Shown here piece after piece: positions 32,830 to 44,480 of a stretch of DNA of 64,000 nt. The DNA comes from Anaspis maculata (Eukaryota > Arthropoda > Insecta > Coleoptera > Scraptiidae): positions 67,515,416-67,579,415 of the forward strand of contig OX421966.1 of NCBI GenBank assembly GCA_949128115.1. Reading direction: 5' to 3'. Numbering within the stretch: the stretch's first letter is position 1; every line of letters begins with the position of its first letter. Under the pieces are notes generated by a model. It saw only the letters and a program-made list of their open reading frames with translations, did not search any database and was not told the origin of the DNA. The position numbers and the translations under genes were made by a program.

Positions 32830-34943
32830 CTGAAGAGTACAAAGGTGACATTGAAGTGGACACTGAAAGGGGACAATCGATGGAGACAAAATAATGGTGA
32901 GATTATTCATCATGCTGAGATAAGTAAAACGTGAAATGAAGAGTATCTGTATATTTGAATGAGCGGGAGCAAAATATCCAGAAATGATCGAGCTTTTGAT
33001 AACGATAGAAGGTAGAGCTGCAGAAAGCAAGAGAAATATTTCCGAAAAAATTCAAAGCGCTATAACTAAAGTCCTTCGAGAGACCTAGGTTAGAACAAGT
33101 GCCCGAGTTTTCGGTATTTTAAAGTCTATGTTAGCACGCTTGGTGCGAGAAACTAAAGAGAAGAAGGCCCTGCCATCGCATATATCCTACAAAATATTGA
33201 AAATAGCTCAGTTTTCTTGAAGAATATGTCCCGAGCTAAAATATCTTCAACAAAACAAGTATGGACACAAAAAAAAATTCCAACGTCGTAGGTGCGGAAC
33301 CAGTTCATCTACATCTGCAATACACTCGAGATCTCATCAATTAGAAGTAACCTTCTCTCAAAATCTGAAAACGACGGACAGCGGTGAGACAATGGATGAT
33401 GAAATGAGTGATGACGACTTTGTCCATGATGCTTCTTGCTACCGATTTGGATTCTCGACAAAAGGTCAATCTGCACCAATAAGGACCTATAGAAATCTCT
33501 CCAAGTTAGGTTCCAGCCTCAAAAGAAGTGGCAAAGAATTTCAGTGAATTGAAAAAAATGAAGAATATGGCTGTCCTACCGACCCAGGCGCAGTTACAGA
33601 TAAGTTAGTGTATTTAAAAACTTCCAAAAGTGCTAATGTTGGCGAGGTACTTTTATTGGAAGGAAGACGACGAGAAAGTGGGATAATAATATTAGAGGCG
33701 TCAACGGGTTGCGTTCGACCTTCTATGCGAGCTTGGATTCTTATATCCAACATCATTAGCTGGCGAAACCATATTTGTCTCTTCGACAGTCAAACCCTTT
33801 AATTATTGTAAGAAATGACTGCAAATATTTTCGAACATGTGAATGAAAATTCTTAGAGTCTTGTTAGTACATAGATAGATACAATAAAATCTTTCATATC
33901 TAAGGTAAGGATAGGAGTATGGAACTGTTTAAAAATCTGAAATGAACAAAGCTGTAACCAATAACTAGTGCGTATTTTTATTTGCACAAACTTCTCCCAT
34001 AGGTACATCCTGAAAGGGCCGAGTTAAGTATTAAGATGCACCATTCTGATACTACGCATATGGCTTGGTACATATTTGATCCGGAGATATTTGTAGCTTG
34101 AAGAGCACTCGTCAGCGGGTGGGCAATGCTGCAAAACTCTCTTGTTAATTTCTTCGGTCGCGCTACCTACACTACTGGCTACCTCTCGTATTCATTCGTT
34201 CTTTCTCAACCTGGTAATCAAAGGGTATTTATTGAAAATTCAAGGTCGGTCAAGTAGAAAATTCTTATAAAATGCTGGCTTGCTAGAGTCGTTTATATTA
34301 GACCCTCAGGTACTTGAAAAATTTCAGTAGGCAGGTGTACTCAATGCAATCGATAATCGCTAACATTTTAGGCTAATACCTTTGAGCATTGAAAAACATT
34401 AGGTATTTTTATGTAAATTTGTCCATATGTTAATAGTTTTTATTAAAACATCTTTTCAACACATTGAGCTCCTAAATACTTATATCTTTTATATTTTTTT
34501 ATTTTTACATTGCCGTACTGGACTGACAAAATTCAGCGCTGATATTTTTCAAGTCGGAGCATTATGTGATAAGCACAAAGTAATTTTTAAATAAAGTTTC
34601 TATTTATATAATAATTATTGATTATCTGCTGGCTCCGTGAATATGTGCATATGATACTAAAAATTCCTGTTCAGACACGATCTTTCAGGTAAAAAAAAAT
34701 TAATAGCTCAGGGCTTTTCAGGTAAGAAGTTACGAACAACCACCCAGTCGACAGGTGGTGGTGGTGCGTTTGCATTCGTTATCTAGCAGCCTCATGGGTT
34801 GGTGCTGTGCCGTGTTTGTGTTTTTCGTGTAAGTTTAATTTTCACTATGTTTATGCGGACAATTCATTTATTTAAGTACATATTTTTATGGAAACACATT
34901 ACTATATGTACGGGTTATATTTAGAAAAAAATTTAACTCTCTT

Positions 34944-35360
34944 TTGACAAAAAAATTCTATTTCGATACAGGCCCCTGGTCGATAGTTCCGGATTTTTGG
35001 AAACGACTGCAAAGCCGCGGCTCGCTGTATATTATACCTACCCCACGCAAAGCTAAGCCAATTCCATCGATCTTTTTCAATGTAATGTCTCATGCTTATG
35101 CAAAAAAAAAAATCACCCACAGATTCGATGGTCAAACTTTATTGAAAAAAAAAATCAATCTCTTGTTAAAACTCTGTGGAATGACTACAGTTGATGGAAA
35201 AAAGACTGGTTACGCGGATAAACAGTATAGATTGTTCAAATTCAAACTTATTACCACGGTTTACATGGTGGATATTGTCACGCCACTCACGACCTTAAGG
35301 GCCTTGCGACAATTAGCATGTTTTATTTTCAATAATTATGCTCCCGTAATACCGTCATAA
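34944..35360 (+). other. 138-codon open frame, right arm
   Basis: Identical in translation to the left-arm frame at 28445-28861. It opens at a TTG, with the first ATG near codon 48, and has no recognised domain. If the element encodes anything, this and the 84-bp-repeat frame are the only candidates in each arm. Confidence 0.25.
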
Positions 35361-35949
35361 CCTTATAAATTATAAGAAAAAAGGCCTTCAACCAATTCCC
35401 TGTTGGCAAGAGCCGTTATTTTGGGTGCGACTTCTCAGGTAGTTGAAATGCATATACCTACAAACAATAAGCCTCACGGTCGTGGAGGCATATTCACTCG
35501 TTCATTTTCCGTACCCCCCAACAATACTATGTCTTATGAAACTTGTATTATAATATCCTGTTAGACATAACATACAATTTTTGATTTTTTTTTTTTGTAG
35601 TACTCACCTGGAATGTTCTCATCACAACTACAATAACTAGAATTATACTGTCAACCTGATCCAGTTACTGAATTCACACTATCAACGATTCTCTCTAAGA
35701 GCCAACAGTGGGCCCTTCGCCTTCCCAGCACCCGAGAATAGAAGTGATGTCGTTTGCAAAGTGAAAATAATAAAACTGAGCTATAAGAATTCCAAGCTAC
35801 TCAATTTTGGCTCCATGAAGGAGTTAATTGTGTCCAATAATGATGACGATGATTCCAACAATTTGCCTCGCGACCGGCACATCAGAACTGCCGACCATCA
35901 AGTTGTCGTGTTAAGTGTACTTCGACTTTGGGTGAATGATGTTTGTACT

Positions 35950-36880
35950 GAGAAATTGTATTAAAAATGTACCTCGATTTCAGGTCATTGATATTTGTGT
36001 GATCAACCCTATAAATTCGTTTATTATAATTTGTTTGTGCCTCAATTCAAATTTCAAATAATTTTATATGGTATAATCAACTAAGAAATTGTATTAAAAG
36101 TACCTACTCCTATTTTAAAGTATTCAATGTTTGTGTAATCAGCTATAAAAATCGCTCACGAACACCTGTTTTGGCCTTATTTGAATTTCGCGTAATTGCC
36201 TATGTAAGTAACTAAGAAATTGTATTGAATGTACCTACTTCGATTTTGAGTAATTCAAGTTTGTATTATTCAACACTGTAAATTTGTTTATGATCACCTC
36301 TCCGTGCCCTATTTTGAATTTCATGTAATTGTATATTATGTAATCAACTAAAAAATAGTCAAATGTACTTCGATTTTATGTTCGTGTGCATATCTTCTAT
36401 GTATAATCAACTATGTAAATTTGTTTATTATCACCTGTTTGTGCCTTATTTCAAATTTTATGTAATGGTATGCGGTAATCAGCTGGGAAATTGTATCAAA
36501 TGTACTTCGATTTCAAGTGAATAATGTCTGTATACTTAGCTATGAAAAGTCATTCATGCTCACCTGTTTGTACCTTATTTTAAGTTTCACGTAATTGTCT
36601 ATGTAAGCAACTAAGAACATGTATTAGATGTTTTTCGATTATAGGTAGTTGATGCCTGTATACTCAGCTATGAAAAATCGTTCACGATCACCTGTTTGTG
36701 CCTTATTTCAATTTGACGTAATTGTCTATGTAAGCAACTAAGAAATTTTATCGAACGTACTTCGATTTCAAGTAATTTTAGTAATCAATGTTTTTATGTA
36801 TAATCAATACTGTAAATTTGTTTATGATCACCTGTTTGTGCTTTATTTTGAATTTAATATAATTGTCTATGTAAGCAGTT
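35950..36880 (-). repeat. 130-bp tandem array, right arm
   Basis: Mirror of 26925-27852, with the same seven units in reversed order and complement and few differences (for example CTCACGAACACC against the complement of GGTGTTCATGAG). Confidence 0.8.
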
Positions 36881-37468
36881 ATGTGAATTAAACTACGAAT
36901 AAATCATGATGTTGAGGTCTTACCCTGAACTGTATGTAATTATTGTCCATGTAACTAGCACAGTATATTGGTCTGTCAATAAAATGGTTCTATTTGCTTG
37001 CGTTTATATACCAAAAATAACTATTGAAACCAAACCACTTGAGAGTTTGCAAGGGTTAAGATACAATGAGGAGTGCTTCAGTGGGTATAGGGAATTCAAA
37101 CATCCCGCGCTTTCAAGCTAACAAATGTCTCCTGCCAAACACAATCTGTGACCCAACCTGTCAAATCCAAATTCCACGTACTTTTCAAATTTCCCGCACG
37201 TTAAAATCCGCCACATGTCAAATGCCGATAATACAGATTAAATGCTTGACGACCAGTCAAAAAAGTCACTAGATTCAGTGATAATAACCAAAAGTCACCA
37301 GATGATCTAAAAACTTTTCAAATTTCCCGCGCCACCTGTCAAATGCCGGTAATACAGATCCAATGCTTAACGACCTGTCCAAAAAGTCACTAGATTCAGT
37401 GTTGCCAACCAAAAGTCACCAGATAAAAGTCCCTAGAAACGTCTGCCTCAACTGCCGCCATACCTACT

Positions 37469-37474
37469 CACCGA
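37469..37474. other. Target-site duplication CACCGA, right
   Basis: Second copy of the 6-bp target, directly after the last base of the palindromic element and followed by TTATCAGAG as in copy A at 17458. Confidence 0.93.
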
Positions 37475-37987
37475 TTATCAGAGTCTTTAATGGAGAGAAA
37501 ACATCATCACTTGGAAAAATGTTGGTGCTTTCCACAGTAACAACCTGAATTTTATACAGAACCTTGCTGAGTTTATGAGTAAGGCAGAAATCTAACCTGG
37601 AAAATATTGTATTCTCTTCATTTCTATCCACATGGAATAGTTGCTTCTCTTTTATAAAAAAAACATAACAGAAGTATTCCTCACCTTCTTGTAGGACTTT
37701 CTTGTTGCCAGTTGTTTTGCCGTCAAGAACTTTCAGCGTAGTTCAAATTGGACTTGGATTTTCTTTATCATCCATGGTAATGGTGAATAGAGTGAATAGC
37801 AAAGCAATCATGACCTGATCACGACAATCTGCAAGTAAGCACGGAACATGGCACATTGCAGGTATACTTGAGTACAAGGTATCGGTATTAGCTTGTTAAA
37901 TTGATACCAGCTCAATCTTCACACCGAAACCAAATGTCGCCAATATCAGTTCCAACCTGTCAGTGAAATGGTGAGCTAAATTTATAT
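37475..37987. repeat. Dispersed segment, copy B, middle piece
   Basis: Matches 17458-17995 of copy A, including the minus-strand gene fragment with its TVESTNIFPSDD region. It differs by scattered substitutions, a 24-bp-class deletion near 37655 and a premature stop in the upstream exon. It ends at GAGCTAAATTTA, where a Penelope-derived insertion begins. Confidence 0.85.
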
Positions 37988-38449
37988 ATGTTGTTTTATT
38001 TCTGTCCTTGTTTGGAGTGATGTAGAAGGAAAATCTTGAGGTTTAGGACGAATCAGTGGTCTCAAATTTCTTTTCTGGTAACGTTTCGACGTAATTTACG
38101 TCTTCGTCGGGCCTGTATATCAAAAATTAGGCAGGTACATTCAATAATATATGAACAGAACTTACCAAAAAAAGTTAAAAGTAATATAAAAGCATATAAA
38201 ATGTATAAAACGGGAAAAATGATTGTAAATCGATATTAATGTCAGTCTTTTTTTTTTTCGACAGTGTACCAGTTGGAGAATGTGAACACCGTTTTAAATT
38301 TCATTGTAAGACCTTTATCTAAGTGTCTCTACCTATGTGTAGGAGTGTATCATGTGTAGGTTACAAACGAATTTTGGTTATTAGATCTAAATACATATTA
38401 CTTAAATTTCGAGTGTCGGTTCTAAAATTGAACTGAAAAACAGTCAAAT

Positions 38450-38827
38450 TTGATATACAAAATCAACTGTAATAATTGCAACGGTTACTACATAGGACAA
38501 ACGAAACAGGAACTAAAGAAAAGAATTTATACCCACAAGAATGACGGTAGAAACATGAATTTCACCACAGATGAAGAAGAAGGGGAAACTGCCCTATGTA
38601 ATCATGTTAAAACTTCCAGACACTCTTTTCAATTCAATCAAATTGAAATTTTAGATTATGAATCAATTTTGTCAAAACGTTTAGTATCTGAAGTGATTTT
38701 TATTGGGAAGTTCAAAAACAGTCCAAATTTTAGAACCGACACCCAAAATTTAAGTAATATGTATTTAAAGTGCTCGCCAATTGAAATGGTCCACCCAAAA
38801 AATACAGTCACATTCAAAGTGTCATAA
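38450..38827 (+). pseudogene. Penelope-type GIY-YIG endonuclease fragment
   Basis: A 125-codon frame contains INCNNCNGYYIGQTKQELKK and RIYTHKND, the GIY-YIG core with its conserved tyrosine, glycine-glutamine-threonine and arginine positions. HVKTSRHSFQFNQIEIL follows, as in the nuclease domain at the C-terminus of Penelope-like reverse transcriptases. The frame opens without an ATG, and no RT precedes it: the upstream 400 bp are terminal-repeat sequence. It is therefore a 5'-truncated remnant. In complete elements the domain nicks target DNA for reverse transcription. Confidence 0.8.
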
Positions 38828-38939
38828 CTTTTGAATAAATAAATTATTTTGAATCGTTTTATATTTTCTAATTAGCTCACGTATTGGACTACAACATGTC
38901 ATGGACTATTTTTGGTACAAGTGTTCCGTATCAATTATA

Positions 38940-40076
38940 CAGGGCCCTCAATCAGGTACCGCAAAAATGGAAAAGTTTGAACAGGTCCCATTTCACAAAA
39001 AATAGTTTTTGGTTGTCTCCAAGTGTTTCAGGGGAGTTGTTATAACCATAACTCGAATCGTTCTTAAAATTTTCTGCCTATCTGCTTCAATTAAAGGGTG
39101 ATCTCAAAAATGTAACCTTTTAGTTTTGCAGTTATAAATTTATTCGTTGTTGGCCGATTTTGGAAAATGAGGGCTCTTGTTGAAACTAAAGGCTCGGGTC
39201 AAAAGGATCGAGGATCAGAGAATTGACTTCAGATGAAAATTCTGGAAAAAGGAGTGCATCAAAAGTGACTCAAATGACAAACTTGCTAGAGATCCGGTTT
39301 AGGGAAGGTATTAAACAAATAACAACTAGTCTTCAAACAAACAATTCTTTCTGAACATTTTAAGGTGTTTCCCATTTGTATGGGGCAAAAATTGTAGCAA
39401 TGAATCCAAAATCAGAAATGGATGCTTCCAACGAAGAATACTGAACGTTTTTTACCTAAAATAGACGTAACCTGGGCTACGAAGATCATAACAGGTGCCT
39501 ATCTTTTTAAATGTGACGGAAACATTCGACAATAAGAAGGTAACCTAGGTTACGTGCATTTTCAGTCGAGGAAGGTCTGGTATTATCTTCTGAAAAGTGA
39601 ATTTGTAACATGGGTCCCGCATCGACAATTTTCATCACTCAAAATCGGAGAACACCTCAAAATGTTAACAAATGAAAGTCTGAAGGCAAGTTGATTTTTA
39701 TTTAGTTCTTTCCCCGAACCTGATTTCTAGGGTGCTTCATATTTGGGTCACTTTTGACTCCTTCGCTTTTTTTAAATTTTTGTCTCCAGTCAGTTCCAAT
39801 CCTCGAGCCTTCTCATCTGAGTCTTAAGCTTCAACAAGAGTCCTTATTTTTCAAAATCGACCAGCAATTGAAATAGATATAAATGCAAGACCAGAAGATT
39901 GCATTTTTGAGATCACCGTGTTATTGGAGGAGATAGACTCGAAATTTTGAAAACTACCTCAAGGTATAGGAACAACATCTTTCCTAAAACACTTAGAAAA
40001 AAAACAAAAACCATTTTTTGTGAAATGGGACCAGTTCAAACTTTTCCATTTTTGCAGTACCTGATTGAGCGCCCTG
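38940..40076. mobile_element. TATACAGGGC foldback core
   Basis: CAGGGCCCTCAATCAGGTAC at the left and GTACCTGATTGAGCGCCCTG at the right are inverted ends, with TATA on each side (38936-38939 and 40077-40080). The inverted repeat extends about 500 bp inward, for example AATGGGACC(A/T)GTTCAAAC and GAGATCACC words, to a centre near 39490. Unlike an ordinary insertion, the flanking Penelope DNA is also inverted on the two sides. Confidence 0.75.
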
Positions 40077-40596
40077 TATAATTGATACGAAACACCTGTA
40101 CCAAAAACGGCCATTGACATGTTGTAACCCATTCCGTGAGCTAATCAGAAAACATAAAACAATTCAAAATAGTTTATTTATTCAAGAGTACTGTCACTTT
40201 GAATGTGGCTAAATTTTTTGGGTGGACCATTTCAATTGGCGAGCACTTTAGATCTAATTACCAAAATTCGTTAGTAACCTACACATGATACACTCCTACA
40301 CATAGGTAGAGACACATAGATAAAGGTCTAACAATGAAATTTGAAACGGTGTCCACATTCTTCAACTGGTACACTGTCAAAAAAAAATATATTGACTGAC
40401 AATAATATCGATTGACAATCATTTTTCCTGTTTTATATATTTTATATGCTTCTATATCACTTTTAACTTTTTTTGGTGAGTTCTGTTTATATATTATTGA
40501 ATTCATCCACCTAATTTTTAATATACAGGCCCGACGAAGACGTAAATTACGTCGAAACGTTGCCAGAAAAGAAATTTGAGACCACTGATTCGTGCT

Positions 40597-40870
40597 AGAT
40601 TCATACAATCGCCCTATTCAGCAGCAAAACCTGGATGCAAAAATGCAGCGTGCGCCGCGAGCTTATAGCCTGATCTACCAAGTCGACGATATTAGTGTTT
40701 TTCTCTACGTTCTTCAGACCAAATTTCTCTCTTCACGTTTCGAAGATTGTTTTTTGTGACAACGGGAAACAGTTTATCGGCCGACATAATATTCAAGAAG
40801 CTACTGAATCTCAAGAAGCAGGTAGTGATTGAAAAAAAAAGGATTAAAAAGCGTTGATTTGCCTTGTGTT
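40597..40870. repeat. Dispersed segment, copy B, right piece
   Basis: Matches 18020-18269 of copy A, including the exon-like minus-strand frame with a stop. It continues past the point (GCGTTGATTTGC) where copy A is interrupted by the I-clade LINE, so it supplies the unoccupied target for that insertion. Confidence 0.85.
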
Positions 40871-43435
40871 TCTATGTACTTAATGCCATTTGTGCGCTCA
40901 AGTCAACTCCACTGTGAAAAATAGATTCAAACGAATCAAGTGCTGTTCTACCCATGAAGAACCGACTTTGAGGTTACCAAGCCGCTTGCTCTGCTTGCTC
41001 TGTAATTACTTACCGAACGCAATCAACAAGGGAATCTCTCAAAAATCTAAACTTTTTGCAAAACACAGTGGCAGAGTTTTGTTTTCGGATTACTCAATAA
41101 GCACCGAGTGTTTATGAATGTTTGTGATAGCATGGCCTTTGCGATTCCCCTACTGCTCACTACAATCGCGCCTGTTACTGCGACTTGTGGCCTGACTTAT
41201 ACCTGCCGCGACACAAACATTCAATAACACCTGGAATATTGATACAAATACTAACAAAATAAAAATAGCTCATAATTATTCATAAAAAATAAGTACCTAC
41301 CTACCTGTGCAGGTAGGTACGTATACAGACGGATACGTAAACGGAATTCTATACGGTAGTGAGCACACTACTTCCCTACTATCATTATACCTATTAAATT
41401 ATGCCTCCCACACACGTCGACTTTGGCGAATGCAGCACCTATGAGTGTCCCCTCCATGCCGTCCACGGAGCCACTTTACGCTGGCACTAGACCAATCCGG
41501 GGAACCACGACCCGCGAGCTCGGCAGAGGCAAAGCAAAATAGAAAGTCAATTAGCGTTTGTGCTGGCTATTATTATATGGTCTTGTGTATGAGTGACCGC
41601 TCGTTTTTGTCCCGACCTCCGAGTTTCGCAATTCTCGGCTCTCAACAGCGATTCCAGTTCTCCTCCTTCGCAGCCTTCACAGTCCTTGTTCCTTCGTTAT
41701 GTATTTTTTTTACAGTATTTGTCTCTTTCGAGATCTCTGAAATAGAGATGTTGATCATCATTGATGAGCAGCAGTTGCTTAATTGAATCGATTAAAAACG
41801 TGTCTTGATAATTCGAATCGTATTCAAATGAGCGATAAGCCAACGCAAATCCTATAATTTAATTCCTCATTTAAATTAGTGCGGTTTTCTCCTATGTCAT
41901 TAATCTATGTCGCTATTGAAACTGTTGTGTTATCATAGTCTTACTAGTCTTAGCGTGCCAATGGGCCGTTTTTTGCGCTGTGGCTAGATTTACGCGAAAT
42001 CATTTTTGATCTCCATGCAGGCTATATCTGCTTTCATTTGGAGAAGGTCGCAAAGATAACCTCAAAAATCAAAAATAATAAATTTGTCCGAAGTTGGCAA
42101 GACTTGATTCTGGTTTGATAGGTATATACCAAGGTACCTACAAGAACTTATTGAAATCAAAACTTTCTAATATTTTGTTGATATTTTTGAATAAATATTG
42201 CAACTTTGCCTACAATTTTTCATAAAAAGGTTACCTAATGTAAGCATACCTATTATAAGTAGCCGTAGTGAATAGTTTTTATTGAAGAAGAGAAGGAACA
42301 AATACAGAGAAACTAGACGGCGATTAGCTAAGCGAAACACTGAACATTGTCGAGTGAACCGGCAGAAAAAGATGCGAGATGATAGCAAGTCATCATAAAT
42401 TTTTATTATTCAGATCAGTGTTTGTTCAGGAATGAATTTATATCAGCCGCAGGTTCGATGATGTTACCGAGACGATGAGACGGAGAAGACCGTGCGCTGA
42501 ATATCCAAAGCCCCGCCGGGCATTCGACATCGTCATTAGGATAAGATTTCGTTTCCGTTTGGTGTAGGTATGTGACGGTGGGTTCTTCTACTTCTACAAC
42601 AGAAGTACCTTGAGTTGTTGTGATATCGCCCAACAACAATAAATGCTAATTTGTTTCGCGTTATCTGTCGGCGGAATCGTAAAGCGTGTAATGATGGACA
42701 ACGAAATTCTATATGGAATGGAACCCGTGTGTGCGGGGGGGAATGGTGTGGGCTCTGGTGAAGGAGCGAGAAAGAAAAGAAAACAAAGATCTAGTAATTA
42801 ATTTTTTTTTGTGAGCGTGCACGATGGTGTTTTCGGCTGATTGGTCTTGAGAGCTTTCCGTTCTCGTTACCCATTTGTGACGGGCATGGCGCTAATTGCA
42901 ATCAAATGTTCCACTTATTTGCAGAATGATCACCTTTGGTGTACCAACGTGGAATCAACGTCGATTGCACGACGTCGCATTGAGGTGAAAAACGCAACCT
43001 CACTTCTACCTCTGTACCGTGACGTCAAGTTACTGTACGTAGATTTTCAATCAAATATGAAAAATTATTATTAGGTATTGTCAAAATATTGATATAACGT
43101 GATTCGTGATTTAGGGATGCTTTCAAGCATTCAGTTGTCGCAGAAAGTTGTTGCAAGTAATGTTGATTCAAAAGTTTTATTTTATAGTCATGAAGTCATG
43201 TGTTTTCACTTCGGTTTTCACAATGATTAACCGCAAATAATAACGTTGCACGATAACGCTGAAAAATGATTTATCTTTCATAAGTTTGCATTGACAATTA
43301 TTCCAGTATAATAAAAGAAAAAAGGGAAGAAACGATGAGTTGATATGCCACCAAAATTGTGAAGGGTCGTTGGATTTCAACGTTGATTGAAAGTTTATTG
43401 TGAAATAAAAATGCATCTTTTGAATACTTCACGGT
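40871..43435. other. 2.5 kb with no recognised feature
   Basis: AT-rich sequence with runs of TACCTACCTAC near 41290-41330, a pattern common in insect genomes. Frames of up to 113 codons (41445-41786) show no domain. No TIR or tandem array was recognised. Confidence 0.4.
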
Positions 43436-44480
43436 TACGATAATGTTCAAAACCCTGATTGAACTCCAACGTTGCAACAATATTGATCATAAAACAGATG
43501 TTCAAATTTCGAGCAATTTCATTCTACAGGAATTCTGAAGAAAATCAATGTAAAAATAAAAACGTTCATAGGCAGTTTGAGTTTCAACATTGCAGTAACA
43601 TCGACTGTGCAGTAAGGAGCTCTTTTTGCAGTAACTTGAACTTAAGAAACGTTGCAATAGTTTTAACATCGGTTACGGTAACGTTAAAATAGTAACGATA
43701 GGTAAACTTTAACTTTGCAACAATCCTGATTTTAGAAGAAAATGATGTTCGACCATTTTGAAGCAGTTTCATTTCACAGCGACTCGACGGAAAATCAATC
43801 GGACAGTTTGAGCGCCCACGTTGCAGTAACGTCGACTGTAGATCGAAAACATATCCGCAGTAATTCAAGGTTGATACAAGTTTAAGTTTGGACTTGACGC
43901 TGCAGTAACGTAGGTTGAGGAATAAAAAATGCATCTTGATTCAAGGTTGCAATAATGGTTGAATGATAACGTCAGCTGAACTTATAGGTACTAGAATTCC
44001 AAAAGTAACATGAAGACACAAGGGAGCTCATCAGGGCTTGGAACGGCCAAAGTTGACTGCTTTTGTGTGGCAGTGAAAAATGTGAAATGGAAGAATGCAT
44101 CATTGAACTAACTCAGAATTGCAATAACGTCGGAATGATGATGCGGTATAGAATTCAACGTTGCAGAACGTTGATTGCAAGTTATTAAAAGATTGTTTTT
44201 CAGAAATAATTCAAGGTTGCAGTAACGTTGAAATGACAACTTCAGTTGAACTACAATATTGCAGCAATGTTGATAGTGAAACAAATGTTTTACTTCCAAG
44301 TGATTCCATTCTACAGCAATTCGACAGGCGGTCCATGGTACCATACAAACGTATCACTTCGACTGTGAATTGAACACTCAACTCCACAATAAGTCAAGGT
44401 GGAATAACATTGGAATCCTAACGTTAGTTTGGACTTCAACGCTGCAGTGAAGGAAGTGAAACCAGTCCATCTATTCACCT
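43436..44480. repeat. Degenerate GCAGTAACGTT tandem array
   Basis: Units of roughly 110-130 bp carry AACGTTGCA(G/A)TAAC, GTCGA(C/T)TGT, AAA(C)AGATGTTC and TTCATTCTACAG words, repeated about eight times with strong drift. A second cluster of the same family lies at 58556-58790. Non-coding. Confidence 0.6.

Larger units (their letters stand above)
26336..37468. mobile_element. Giant palindromic element, 11.1 kb, 6-bp TSD
   Basis: It begins AGTAGGTATGGCGGCAGTT and ends AACTGCCGCCATACCTACT, exact inverted copies, bordered by CACCGA on both sides. The whole element is two inverted arms (26336-31763 and 32119-37468) around a roughly 355-bp spacer. The arms carry subterminal repeats, a 130-bp tandem array, an 11-bp array and an 84-bp in-frame array in mirrored order. 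No transposase, integrase or polymerase is visible. A 6-bp duplication and AG...CT ends are hallmarks of Maverick/Polinton elements, so it is plausibly mobilised by that machinery, but this is inference. Dada and IS3EU transposons also make about 6-bp duplications. Confidence 0.93.
32119..37468 (-). repeat. Right arm of giant palindrome, 5,350 bp
   Basis: Reverse complement of the left arm throughout. Component landmarks: 84-bp repeats 32119-32303, nested hairpin 32364-32554, 11-bp array 32771-32829, 138-codon frame 34944-35360, 130-bp tandem array about 35950-36880, subterminal repeats about 37170-37435. Confidence 0.95.
37988..40596. mobile_element. Penelope-derived inverted duplication
   Basis: Inserted into copy B, with copy A at about 18005 as the unoccupied reference. 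The outer left part (38032-38390, with AACGTTTCGACGTAATTTACG) is inverted at 40250-40600. The inner parts (38765-38935 and 40080-40250) are also inverted copies. The right half lacks about 365 bp that includes most of the GIY-YIG coding region. A separate foldback element occupies the centre (38940-40076). Long terminal repeats, including inverted ones, and a GIY-YIG nuclease are features of Penelope-like elements. No reverse transcriptase remains. Confidence 0.75.

Noticed and set aside
41445..41786. 113-codon plus-strand frame as a host gene
   Set aside because: No recognisable domain, and the apparent hydrophobic tail is not typical of a named family.
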